64,000 nt of DNA from NCBI GenBank assembly GCA_965197375.1, contig CBDAMZ010000010.1, forward strand, positions 1-64,000, in the 5' to 3' direction. Source of the stretch: CBDAMZ01 sp965197375. Its GTDB lineage: Bacteria; Acidobacteriota; Vicinamibacteria; Vicinamibacterales; UBA8438. The notes beneath the pieces are model-generated. The model saw nothing but the letters and a program-made list of their open reading frames with translations. It was not told the origin of the DNA and made no database searches. The position numbers and the translations under genes were made by a program. Below are positions 9,210 to 17,400 of this stretch, piece by piece (within the stretch, counting starts at the first letter, position 1; each line of letters begins with the position of its first letter).

Positions 9210-9381
9210 TCTTGCGCATTAAATGCCTCTCATTCGCTAGGTGCTGTTCGTATCGACGATGTCGGATCACGTAACGAACGGGATTCATGTGCCGTCGAAG
9301 GCGGTGCGCCCCGATGGCACGGCACAACGACAGACCGGCGTGCAGTTGAGCCGCTTTTACTTCCGCTAAGGCGGTTCACCT

Positions 9382-10561
9382 GTGTCCGCTCTCTCCCACC
9401 TCGAGTGCGCAAAACCCTGTGGCGCCGGCCCGTTCGATCCCACCCAGCCACACCACCTGTGCGTGTGCGGTGCGCCACTTCTCGCTCGATACGACCTGGG
9501 CAAACTTTCGAATACCTGGACGCGCGAAGTGCTCGCGACTCGCCCACCAACGCTGTGGCGCTATCGTGAGGTGCTGCCGGTCTGGGACGATGAAGACCCA
9601 GTGAGCCTGGGTGAAGGCTTCACGCCCCTGGTACGGGCACCACAGCTCGAGCGCGCACTGGGACTCGAAACGCTCTATATCAAGGACGAGTCATCCAATC
9701 CGACAAACTCTTTCAAGGCACGCGGGCTATCAGTGGCGGTGACCTGCGCCAGTCGCCTGGGCGCTCAGACGCTCTCGCTCCCCTCGGCCGGGAATGCGGG
9801 CAATGCGCTGGCAGCGTACGCAGCCCGTGCCGGCCTCGCCGCCAAGGTCTTCATGCCACGAGACGTCAAACGGCCTTTCATCCGCGAGTGTGAGCTCTAC
9901 GGTGCCGAGGTGACGCTCGTCGATGGCCTGATTACCGACGCCGGACAACTCGCCGCTGAGGTAGGTGTCTCCCGCAACTGGTACGACGTCTCGACGCTAA
10001 AAGAACCCTACCGCCTGGAGGGGAAGAAAACTGTGGCCTACGAGGTCGCCGAGCAGCTCGGGTGGCGGTGGCCGGATTGGATGATCTACCCCGACCGGGG
10101 GAGGAACCGGCATCGTCGGCATGTGGAAAGCCTGCGCCGAACTCGAACAACTGGGATGGATGGATCCGTCGCAGCGCCGCCCACGGATGGTCACGGTGCA
10201 GGCAGACGGCTGTGCACCGATCGTGCGAGCCTTCGAATCAGGCGCCGAGCGTGCGGCCCTATGGTCCGACGCTGCAACGGTGGCCGATGGTTTACGCGTC
10301 CCGTCCACCGTCGGCGATTTTCTTGTCCTGCGCGCCTTACGAGAAAGTGGGGGCACGGCGCTGGCCGTAAGCGACGAAGAAATGATCAAGGCAATGCGGG
10401 AGATCGGGCGTGCGGAAGGAATTAGCGCAGCACCCGAAGGCGCCGCGACGGTGTGCGCGCTGCGCCGCTTGGTCGAGCGAGGGATCGTTCAGCCCTCGGA
10501 AAGCGTTGTGCTGTTCAACACTGCCGGCGCATTAAAGTACCAGGATCTTCTCACGGAATAG
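9382..10561 (+). CDS. Threonine synthase homologue (fold-type II PLP enzyme), one frameshift
   Basis: Threonine synthase family enzyme, which would convert O-phosphohomoserine to threonine. The N-terminus resembles a small Cys-containing ribbon (ECAKPC, CVCGAPLLARYDL), followed by LGEGFTPL, the PLP-Lys motif SNPTNSFKARG and the phosphate-binding segment LPSAGNAGNALAAYA. The frame breaks at 10088-10091: removing one C from CCCC gives YPTGGGTGIVGMWKA, the conserved glycine loop, and continues to FNTAGALKYQDLL at 10561. Restored length is about 393 aa. The NPTxSFKARG motif is of the archaeal/actinobacterial type, unlike the plant-like second copy at 10923. Which of the two makes threonine, and whether this one has another substrate, cannot be told from sequence. 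Confidence -1.
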
Positions 10562-10759
10562 TGGCTAGTCCCCGACGAAAATCCCAACGCAGACGACATA
10601 CCGACCTCTGGGCTAAGTGGCCAATCGCCGCCTCGTTCGGCTGTGCTTGCTGGGTCTAGTTGGATCGACCGACAGTCAGGCACGCTGACCGGGCTAGTAT
10701 AGAATGGTCCGCCTGCGTCGCGTGAATAATCGATGTAGAAGACGGGCCCACCCCCTTAT

Positions 10760-10835
10760 GGGCCGCTAGCTCAGTTGGGAGAGCGCCGCGTTCGCAACGC
10801 GGAGGTCGTGGGTTCGAATCCCATGCGGTCCACCA
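10760..10835 (+). tRNA. tRNA-Ala (anticodon CGC)
   Basis: A complete cloverleaf: acceptor GGGCCGC pairs with GCGGTCC (one G-U), D-arm GCTC...GAGC, anticodon stem CCGCG/CGCGG around the loop TTCGCAA giving anticodon CGC (alanine), T-arm with GGTTCGAATCC, discriminator A, and CCA encoded in the DNA (10833-10835). A TAGTAT box about 60 bp upstream (10695-10700) could be its -10 element. The flanking 10562-10759 has no supportable gene. Confidence -1.
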
Positions 10836-10922
10836 GATACATTCCCCCACAGTCATCACCGCACTCTCGGATTCGCTTCCCTACGGTATAAACTCTTTAT
10901 TAGTCAACGTTAGAAGACCGAC

Positions 10923-12248
10923 ATGCATTACCGATCCGGTTTCCGTTGCATCGCTGGATGCTCAGGCGAGCACTCCTTGATGGAGCCAATCTATCGCTGT
11001 CCAACGTGTGGAGACCTGCTTGAGGTCTTCCACGACCTCGAGGCGCTGCGCGACCGCTCAGCCGTTTCCTGGATGCGGTTGTTCGACGAACGCTACAAGC
11101 GCACCACCTGGCCGTATGGTTCGTCGGTCTGGGGCAAAAAGGAGTGGGTGTGCCCAACGGTCGTCGACGAGAACATCGTGTCGATGGACGAGGGGGGCAC
11201 TAACCTCTTCTGGGCCAACCGGTTCGGACAGGAGCTCGGTCTCGACGATCTCTGGGTTAAGCTCTGCGGCAACTCGCACACCGGATCGTTCAAAGACCTC
11301 GGGATGACCGTCCTCATCTCGGTGGTCCGGCAAATGATGCGCGAGGGGCGCGCCATTCGCGCAGTAGCCTGTGCCTCGACTGGCGACACCTCAGCCTCAC
11401 TTGCTGCTTATGCAGCGGCCGGCAGTATCCCGGCCATCGTGATTCTCCCGCGTGGCAGCGTGTCAACTGCCCAGCTGGTCCAGCCGCTTGCCAATGGCGC
11501 GCATGTGCTCTCGCTCGACACCGACTTCGACGGATGCATGGCGATTGTCCAGCGGCTCTCTGCCGAAGAAGGTATTTATCTGGCGAACTCGATGAACAGC
11601 CTTCGCCTTGAAGGCCAAAAGACCGTGTCAATCGAAATCGCCCAGCAGTTCGACTGGGAAGTGCCAGACATCATCATCATTCCTGGCGGCAACCTTGGGA
11701 ATGTCAGCGCTCTCGGATCCGGCTTTGAGATGATGGCTGCGTTGGGTCTCATCTCCCGCCAGCCACGCATCGTCGTGGCTCAGGCGGCCTCGGCTAACCC
11801 TCTCTACCTAGCGTACAAGAACGACTGGCACTTCGAGCCAATCAAGGCGGCCCAGACCCAGGCATCCGCGATCCAGATCGGTAATCCGGTGTCGATTGAC
11901 AAGGCCATCCGCGCGCTGAAACAACACGACGGGATGGTCGAGCAGGCCACAGAATCTGAGCTCGCTGAAGCCGCGGCGCGAGCTGACCGGACCGGGATGT
12001 ACAACTGCCCGCATACCGGCGTCGCGCTGGCGGTACTCATCAAGCTTCGCGAGCGAGGGGATATTCAATCAGCCGACCGCGTCGTCATTGTGTCGACCGC
12101 CAACGGCTTGAAATTCACGGACTTCAAGCTCGGCTACCATCGCGGGGCACTACCAGACATCACCGCACGCTTCGCCAACCACCCAGTGGAGCTTCCGAAC
12201 GACTACGATGCGGTTCGGAAGGCTGTATCAGAGCTGACCGGGGACTAA
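10923..12248 (+). CDS. thrC: Threonine synthase, plant-like type
   Basis: Pyridoxal-phosphate enzyme forming threonine from O-phosphohomoserine. 441 aa. The N-terminal zinc-ribbon-like part has FRCIAGCSG and YRCPTCGDLLEV; then the PLP-Lys motif GNSHTGSFKDLGMTVL (as in plant threonine synthases), the phosphate-binding region ACASTGDTSASLAAYA, the PGGNLGNVSA glycine loop and the C-terminal NCPHTGVALAVL and VSTANGLKFTDFKL segments. No disruption. It starts 88 bp after tRNA-Ala and is separated by it from the other threonine synthase homologue. This is the more complete and more canonical of the two, so it gets the symbol. Confidence -1.
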   Translation: MHYRSGFRCIAGCSGEHSLMEPIYRCPTCGDLLEVFHDLEALRDRSAVSWMRLFDERYKRTTWPYGSSVWGKKEWVCPTVVDENIVSMDEGGTNLFWANRFGQELGLDDLWVKLCGNSHTGSFKDLGMTVLISVVRQMMREGRAIRAVACASTGDTSASLAAYAAAGSIPAIVILPRGSVSTAQLVQPLANGAHVLSLDTDFDGCMAIVQRLSAEEGIYLANSMNSLRLEGQKTVSIEIAQQFDWEVPDIIIIPGGNLGNVSALGSGFEMMAALGLISRQPRIVVAQAASANPLYLAYKNDWHFEPIKAAQTQASAIQIGNPVSIDKAIRALKQHDGMVEQATESELAEAAARADRTGMYNCPHTGVALAVLIKLRERGDIQSADRVVIVSTANGLKFTDFKLGYHRGALPDITARFANHPVELPNDYDAVRKAVSELTGD

Positions 12249-12304
12249 TTGCCACCCGCTCCGCGTACCGCATCAGAAAGCTACGCGATCTTGCTATAGG
12301 CACC

Positions 12305-12484
12305 GTGCAGCTTAAAGCTGGAGACCGGCTGCAGGTCGTCGTCTCTTGTCGCCTGAGCAACAATATGTTGGTGAAGCGCACGGGAAACGATCGGCACGGT
12401 CTCGTGGTTCGCGTCGTGGCCCCGACTAGCGAGGATCTGCCAAAAGAGCGTGGGCGGGAACTGGCGTCGTCATGCTATCCTTGA
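12305..12484 (+). CDS. Possible small ORF of unknown function
   Basis: A 59-codon frame from a GTG, reading LKAGDRLQVVV early and LVVRVVAPTSEDLPKERGR late. Third positions lean to G and C and the composition is protein-like, but I see no convincing ribosome binding site and recognise no family. Could be chance; it fills most of the gap between thrC and the FmdB gene. Confidence -1.
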   Translation: MQLKAGDRLQVVVSCRLSNNMLVKRTGNDRHGLVVRVVAPTSEDLPKERGRELASSCYP

Positions 12485-12505
12485 TCGGTACTTTCTGAAC
12501 GCTCT

Positions 12506-12733
12506 ATGCCAATCTACGAGTACGTTTGCAGCAACTGCCAACACGCGTTCGAGATAATCGTTCGTGGGCAACAGACGTTCCACTGCCCCAAGTGCGACAG
12601 TAACTCGTTGACTCGCCAGCTCTCCATCTTCGCCGTAAGCACTCCGACGAAGGACTCGACCCCGGCTAAAGCGATCCAACCCTGTGGCACCTGTGGCGAC
12701 CCCAGAGGACCAGGCGCTTGCTCGCTGAATTGA
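12506..12733 (+). CDS. FmdB-family zinc-ribbon protein
   Basis: Small putative regulator with a single zinc ribbon. 75 aa, starting with the family signature MPIYEYVCSNCQHAFE, then FHCPKCDS, so the four zinc ligands are CxxC...CxxC at about residues 8-32. A second CGTCGD cysteine pair sits near the C-terminus, which is less common. The family is broad and its function poorly known. First gene of a plus-strand run followed by a rhodanese fold, LolA and a secretin. Confidence -1.
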   Translation: MPIYEYVCSNCQHAFEIIVRGQQTFHCPKCDSNSLTRQLSIFAVSTPTKDSTPAKAIQPCGTCGDPRGPGACSLN

Positions 12734-12781
12734 CCTACCCCAGACTTGACACGCTTCGCAACTGCTCCTGACAATAGCCGT

Positions 12782-13153
12782 ATGCCGATTCCCCGGATCA
12801 CTAAGGAGACGCTCAAGGAAAAGCTCGACGGCGGTGCCGAGACAGCACCGGTCGTCATCGATGTCCGGTTGAAGTACCCGTACGAGCACAGCACCATAAC
12901 GCTGCCTAGTGCGGTTCGACTCGCTACTCGAGAGTTCGACGCCTCGACCCTGCCCAGCAACCGTGAGATCGTCGCGTATGACTCAGACCCCGAGGAGCGC
13001 GTCAGCGTCCCAATCGTGGCGTCCCTGATTCGACAGGGTTATCGTGCCAGTGTGCTCAAAGGAGGCATCGTCGAATGGCTGGCAGCCAAGTTCCCGACCG
13101 ACGCTAAGGCAGCCCCCAAGCAGAAACCGCCTGCAGCTGGTTCCCTGAAGTGA
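12782..13153 (+). CDS. Rhodanese-like domain protein without catalytic cysteine
   Basis: Single rhodanese fold of about 123 aa from the ATG at 12782. Visible are ITKETLKEKLDGG, the VVIDVRLKYPYEHSTI region (equivalent of the usual VIDVRxxxExxxGHI), the segment LPSAVRL and the end VLKGGIVEWLAAKFP. The loop that normally carries the persulfide cysteine reads VAYDSDPEERVSVPIVA: Asp or Ser replace the Cys, so sulfurtransferase activity is unlikely. A binding or regulatory role is inferred. It follows the FmdB gene by 48 bp. A start at 12746 is possible but adds residues not seen in the fold. Confidence -1.
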   Translation: MPIPRITKETLKEKLDGGAETAPVVIDVRLKYPYEHSTITLPSAVRLATREFDASTLPSNREIVAYDSDPEERVSVPIVASLIRQGYRASVLKGGIVEWLAAKFPTDAKAAPKQKPPAAGSLK

Positions 13154-13195
13154 AGGGCTAGTGCGGTTCAAGTTTGTTGCTCCGAAAGCCTACCT

Positions 13196-13975
13196 ATGAA
13201 CCCTACTCCAAAACCCGCACGTACCGTCGTGCACGCCCCCGCGTCCTTCGCAATGAAGGTTGGATCAACGCCGGGCCGTCTCCGACGGCTCGCCGGGACG
13301 GGCGCTGTGGTCAGCGTTGGTGTGTTCGTGTGTGCCAACCTCGCCTTGCCAGCCACGGACCGTGAGAACTCTCCTCCCCCGATCGGTATCTTGATTGCGT
13401 CACTGCAGGCTACGTACGACATGGTGCATGATTTCGCGGCCGACTTCGAGCAACGCTATTCCGGTGGCGTTCTTCGCACCTCTGTCGTCGAGCGCGGAAC
13501 CGTGCATGTCAAGAAGCCAGGCAAGATACGTTGGAGCTATGCCGAACCGGAGGAAAAGCTGTTCATTTCAGACGGCGAAACCTTGTATTCTTACATTCCA
13601 GAGGATCGGCAGGTAATCGTTAGCAAGGTGCCAAGTGATAACCGCGTGTCGACTCCTGCGCTCTTCCTCGCCGGGGAGGCCGACCTGGCCCGTGATTTCA
13701 CCGCCGCTTACACTAACGTCGTAGATGCGCCTTCGGACAGCTGGGTCGTCCGGCTCGCACCCAAGCGCGATAACGCCGGTTACGACTGGCTCACGCTTGT
13801 GGTCGACCCCGTAAACCTCAAAATCCGCCAGCTGATCGCCGTTGATTTTCAGGGCGGCATCTCAACGTTCATTTTCTCCAACCTCAAGGAAAACCAGGCT
13901 CTACCCGATAAGCTTTTTATATTCGAAGTCCCCAAAGATGCCGATGTGCTTACCGACGGTCGCTTTACGCGCTGA
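13196..13975 (+). CDS. lolA: Outer-membrane lipoprotein carrier protein LolA
   Basis: Periplasmic chaperone carrying lipoproteins from the LolCDE complex to the outer membrane. An N-terminal signal segment (hydrophobic core GTGAVVSVGVFVCANLALPA, about residues 35-55) precedes the LolA barrel with DFAADFEQRYSGG, RGTVHVKKPGKIRWSY, ISDGETLYSYIPEDRQV and the closing GGISTFIFSNLKENQ region ending in FEVPKDADV. An internal ATG at 13253 would give a more normal signal peptide length. 259 aa from the first ATG. It overlaps the start of the secretin gene, so the two are translationally coupled. LolA implies a diderm envelope. Confidence -1.
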   Translation: MNPTPKPARTVVHAPASFAMKVGSTPGRLRRLAGTGAVVSVGVFVCANLALPATDRENSPPPIGILIASLQATYDMVHDFAADFEQRYSGGVLRTSVVERGTVHVKKPGKIRWSYAEPEEKLFISDGETLYSYIPEDRQVIVSKVPSDNRVSTPALFLAGEADLARDFTAAYTNVVDAPSDSWVVRLAPKRDNAGYDWLTLVVDPVNLKIRQLIAVDFQGGISTFIFSNLKENQALPDKLFIFEVPKDADVLTDGRFTR

Positions 13976-15797
13976 GTGGCGACGCCACCGATCTCTGTCT
14001 ATCCGCGTCCGGTCGGCTGTGCACCTTGTTGTCTGGATCGGCCTCGCCGCCTCCATGGTCAGCTGCGCCACCAGCGCGGCGTTCCGAGCCGGCCAGCAAG
14101 CCGAGCGACAACGAAACTACGATCGTGCCGTCGCCGAGTACACACAAGTACTGCAAGAACGTCCCAACGACCGGAATGCTCAGCTTGCTCTCGACCGTGC
14201 GAAAATGCGGGCGGCGCAGGTCCACTACGCTCAGGGGCGCCGCTTTGCAAGTCTCGAGCGCTATGAAGAAGCACTAGCAGAGTATCAATTAGCCTACGAG
14301 CTGAATCCATCAGTCGGCGATATCGAGCGAGAGTTCCGCGAGACCCGTCGGAAGGTTCAGACGAAACTCGCCGCTCGCGAAGAAGGCCAGACCGAGCTCG
14401 AGGCGTTGATCGATCGGACGCGCGAGGCGGCTCCACCCGGTCTCGATCTCCCCAGCGACATCGAACTTCCAGATTCGGTCGTTTTCCGCGACGCCAGTGC
14501 CCGAGCGGTGTTCTCCGCGCTCGGGCAATTTGGCAGCATTAATGTTGTGTTCGACCCCGCGTTCAGAGACTCGACCATTTCGGTCGATCTGCGAAACACC
14601 ACCTTCGGCGTGGCCCTGGCATCCGTCGCCGCGAGCACCGGCAACTTTTTCCGCATCACGGTTGAGCGAACGGTCACGATTATTCCTGACACGCCGGCAA
14701 AACGACGGGAGTACGAAGAGGAAATCGTCCGGACATTCTACCTAAGCAATGCCGACGTTGCAGAAACTATCGATCTCCTTCGGCTCGTTGTTGATCTGCG
14801 CCGGCTGGCGCCGGTTACTGCCACCAACGCCATCTCGGTCAAAGACACGCCAGAGCGCATGGAAGCTGCCGCCAAGCTCATCAAGGCCATCGACAAGGCA
14901 CGAGCTGAGGTTGTTATCGAAGTTAACCTGCTCGAGGTTGATCGCCAGACCCTTCGCGATTATGGCCTGCAGTTTGCGTCAGCGGGCAGCACCGGCATCA
15001 ACACCGTCCTCGACCCGAACGTTGGCGGAACGACAGATGATGGAGGCCTGTTTATCGACGACGTGCGCCGGCTCTCTGGAGCAGACATCTTCGTAGCCAG
15101 GTTGCCGAGTCTGTTCGTCCGACTACTCGAAAGCAAGTCCAACACGCGGATCCTGGCTAACCCGCACCTACGAACGTCAGACGGCGTCACGGCTGAAGCC
15201 CGTTTCGGGGAACGTGTGCCGGTCCCGGTCACCACATTCACGCCGATCGCGGCCGGCGGGATCAGCCAGCAGCCGATCACGTCGTTTAACTACGAAAACA
15301 TCGGGGTTAATATCACCATCACCCCGCGCATTCACCACAATGACGAAGTCTCGTTAACGCTTGTGGTAGAAATAAGCAACATCTCAGGTACCGGGTTCGG
15401 CAACCTGCCACAGTTCGGTAATCGGTCGATCACGACAACGATCCGGCTACACGACGGCGAGACGAATATCCTTGCGGGGCTAATCCGAGATGACGAGCGC
15501 GAGGTGCTGGAAGGGATCCCTTGGCTGAACAGCATGCCAGCATTGGGACGTCTCTTCGGGCGCAGTAAGACCGAGACCCAGGAAACCGACATCGTGCTCA
15601 CATTGACGCCGCACATCGTACGCGTCCTTGACCTCGAGGAGGAGGATCTCCTCCCCTTCCGCGTGAGGCGCGACACCGCATCAGCGCTGGTCGCGCAGCC
15701 GCAACTACAACCCCGGCCGTTAGCCACCCCGGTTGCGCCAGGGACCACGCCAGATACGCAGCGGCCGGTTGGCCTACCGCGCGACCCGCAGAACTGA
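13938..15797 (+). CDS. TPR-containing secretin lipoprotein (GspD/PilQ-like)
   Basis: Outer-membrane secretin pore of a type II secretion or type IV pilus-like system. About 619 aa. A lipoprotein signal with lipobox ASMVSC lies near residue 43, then TPR-like repeats (about 45-130: AGQQAERQRNYDRAVAEY, RRFASLERYEEALAEY), an N0/STN-type domain (VVFRDASARAVFSALGQF), an N1-like domain with NAISVKDTPERMEAAAKLI, and the C-terminal secretin domain with ILANPHLRTSDG, RFGERVPVP, NYENIGVNITITPRIHHNDEVSL and AGLIRDDEREVLEGIPWL. The start is uncertain: ATGs at 13938 and 13944 overlap lolA, and a GTG at 14019 is also possible. No inner-membrane partner genes (E, F, G, M) lie nearby. Confidence -1.
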   Translation: MPMCLPTVALRAEWRRHRSLSIRVRSAVHLVVWIGLAASMVSCATSAAFRAGQQAERQRNYDRAVAEYTQVLQERPNDRNAQLALDRAKMRAAQVHYAQGRRFASLERYEEALAEYQLAYELNPSVGDIEREFRETRRKVQTKLAAREEGQTELEALIDRTREAAPPGLDLPSDIELPDSVVFRDASARAVFSALGQFGSINVVFDPAFRDSTISVDLRNTTFGVALASVAASTGNFFRITVERTVTIIPDTPAKRREYEEEIVRTFYLSNADVAETIDLLRLVVDLRRLAPVTATNAISVKDTPERMEAAAKLIKAIDKARAEVVIEVNLLEVDRQTLRDYGLQFASAGSTGINTVLDPNVGGTTDDGGLFIDDVRRLSGADIFVARLPSLFVRLLESKSNTRILANPHLRTSDGVTAEARFGERVPVPVTTFTPIAAGGISQQPITSFNYENIGVNITITPRIHHNDEVSLTLVVEISNISGTGFGNLPQFGNRSITTTIRLHDGETNILAGLIRDDEREVLEGIPWLNSMPALGRLFGRSKTETQETDIVLTLTPHIVRVLDLEEEDLLPFRVRRDTASALVAQPQLQPRPLATPVAPGTTPDTQRPVGLPRDPQN

Positions 15798-15915
15798 CAT
15801 CCCATCCGGCCATCTACTGCATTGTGTCGCGAGACTGAGCGCTAGTCAGTTAAGGCAGACATATTTGCGCGGCGCTGGAAACGCGCGGGGACGTCGATGA
15901 AAGCGGTGGCTGATG

Positions 15916-15942
15916 TGAATCGTACCGGGTTTCTCGGAGACC
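15916..15942 (+). repeat. Left terminal inverted repeat of the IS3 element
   Basis: 27 bp, starting TGAATCGTACC, exact reverse complement of 17179-17205. Confidence -1.
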
Positions 15943-15966
15943 TCATTGCTTGGGAGGATGGGGGCT

Positions 15967-16266
15967 ATGGGACGTCCCAGTCGGTTTTCTCCGGAAGTGC
16001 GCGAACGTGCCGTCCGGATGGTCGAGGAGTACCGGGAGGCCCACGCCTCAGAGTGGGCGGTGCTGCAGTCGGTGGCGCCGAAGCTCGGCTGCACGGCGGA
16101 GACGCTGCGGAAGTGGGTGCGGCAGGCGCAGCGTGATGCTGGGCATCGGCCGGGCCTGACGACGAGCGAGCGGGAGCGGTGGAAGGAGCTGAAGCGGGCG
16201 AATGAGATCCTGCGGAAAGCGTTCGCGTATTTCGCCCAGGCGGAGCGCGACCGCCGGAGGACGTCG
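15967..16266 (+). CDS. IS3-family transposase OrfA (DNA-binding part)
   Basis: Helix-turn-helix protein that with OrfB makes the OrfAB transposase. Start ATG at 15967, about 10 bp after GGGAGG. Motifs typical of IS3 OrfA: RPSRFSPEVRERAVRMVEEY, APKLGCTAETLRKWVRQAQ and the leucine-zipper-like ERERWKELKRANEILRKAFAYFAQAE. The end given is approximate: the frame stays open past this point, but beyond about 16266 the meaningful sequence lies in the -1 frame (OrfB), as expected for programmed -1 frameshifting in this family. I see no classic A-rich slippery site. Confidence -1.
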
Positions 16267-16271
16267 CCACG

Positions 16272-17166
16272 ATGGTCCAGTTCATCGCCGACCATCGCGC
16301 CGTGGTCGGGGTCGAGCCGATCTGCGCCGTGCTGCCGATCGCCCCGTCGACGGACTCATCGCCATCGGCACCAGCGGACACATCCGACGCGCCGGTCCGC
16401 ACGGGCGCAGCGCGACGGTCAGCTCCGCGTCGAGATTCAGCGGGTCTATGACGCGCACCAGCAGGTCTACGGCCCCCGGAAAGTCTGGCAGCAGCTGCGA
16501 CGGGACGGCGTCCGCGTGGCGCGCTGCACCGTGGCGCGCCTGATGCGCGCGATGGGCCTTGCCGGGGCCGTCCGGGGCCGGGCTTGGGTCACCACGACCC
16601 ACGCCAGTGAGGGCGGTCGCCCGGTGGACCTCGTTGACCGCCGATTCGTGGCCACCCGTCCGAATCAGCTCTGGGTCTCCGATTTCACGTACGTCGCACC
16701 CTGGGGCGGCTTTGGCTACGTCGCGTTCGTCATCGACGTGTTTGCGCGACGCATTGTGGGCTGGCGGGTGTCGGCCTCCATGCGCACGGACTTTGTGCTG
16801 GATGCGGTGGAGCAGGCGATCTACGCCCGCCGGGGCGACGCCCTCACCGGCCTCGTACATCACAGTGATGCCGGGTCGCAATATCTCTCGATGCGGTACA
16901 CGGATCGCCTCGTGGACGCCGGCATCGCGCCGTCGGTCGGCAGCCAAGGCGATGCCTATGACAATGCCCTCGCCGAATCGGTGATCGGCTTGTACAAGAC
17001 GGAGGTGATTCGACGGAAGGGCCCGTGGCGCACCCTCGAGGCCGTGGAGTTCGCCACCTTGACGTGGGTGGACTGGTTCAACACACGACGACTGTTGGGG
17101 CCGCTCGGGGACATTCCACCAGCAGAGTTCGAGGCGCAGTACTATGAGCAGGCTGAGGTGGCCTGA
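16272..17166 (+). CDS. IS3-family transposase OrfB (integrase core), frameshifted
   Basis: DDE transposase catalytic part. It opens in the -1 frame relative to orfA with MVQFIADHRAVVGVEPICAVL and IAPST, then at about 16352-16356 one extra base moves the coding to the orfA frame, which carries the rest: VYGPRKVWQQLRRDG, PNQLWVSDFTYV (first Asp), VHHSDAGSQYLS (second Asp) and DNALAESVIGLYKTE (catalytic Glu), ending with an Ala-rich tail. Because the programmed -1 step and the +1 indel cancel, the computer sees one open frame from orfA to the end, with about 30 nonsense residues in the middle. An intact DDE triad remains. Confidence -1.
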
Positions 17167-17178
17167 TTCAACGCATTC

Positions 17179-17205
17179 GGTCTCCGAGAAACCCGGTACG
17201 ATTCA
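17179..17205 (-). repeat. Right terminal inverted repeat of the IS3 element
   Basis: 27 bp, ending GGTACGATTCA, exact reverse complement of 15916-15942, followed by the GATG target duplication. Confidence -1.
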
Positions 17206-17309
17206 GATGTGGCGGACTTTGGCGCCACGGATTAACCCATCGAATGCGTCTCGATATCACACGGAGGACTCACTTGTTGCGACCGAGTGTTGGTCCACTA
17301 AACGGCAGA

Positions 17310-17331
17310 CGAAGCCGCAGAGGGGGCTTCG
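17310..17331 (-). terminator. Hairpin downstream of murA, likely terminator
   Basis: CGAAGCC and GGCTTCG form a 7-bp stem around an 8-base loop, about 70 bp past the murA stop on the minus strand. The T-run is poor, so function is inferred from position and stem strength. Confidence -1.
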
Positions 17332-17400
17332 GCAGGCCGACCCCTCGCACTAACGCCCCACCTGCGATGCGTCCGGTGATGGCTGGCTGGAGTCCTGCTT

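Larger units (their letters stand above)
15916..17205 (+). mobile_element. IS3-family insertion sequence (1,290 bp)
   Basis: Bounded by perfect 27-bp terminal inverted repeats (15916-15942 and 17179-17205) that begin TG and end CA. The 4 bp outside each end are identical, GATG at 15912-15915 and at 17206-17209, which is a target-site duplication and marks a recent, complete insertion. It carries the overlapping orfA/orfB arrangement of IS3 elements. It landed in the intergenic region between the secretin gene and murA. orfB carries a frameshift, so this copy may be inactive, unless that is a sequence error. Confidence -1.

Noticed and set aside
9198..9569. 123-aa plus-strand ORF overlapping the first threonine synthase homologue
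   Set aside because: Most of it is a frame shadow of that gene, and its own upstream part has no coding character.
10656..10859. Minus-strand ORF reading WDSNPRPPRCERGALPTELA
   Set aside because: A well-known spurious translation of the antisense of a tRNA gene; it covers the tRNA-Ala at 10760-10835.
12482..12484. The TGA ending the possible small ORF at 12305-12484, and other TGA stops in the window, considered as selenocysteine codons because of selB
   Set aside because: The frame after this TGA has no conserved continuation, and no selenoprotein family was recognised at any TGA I checked.
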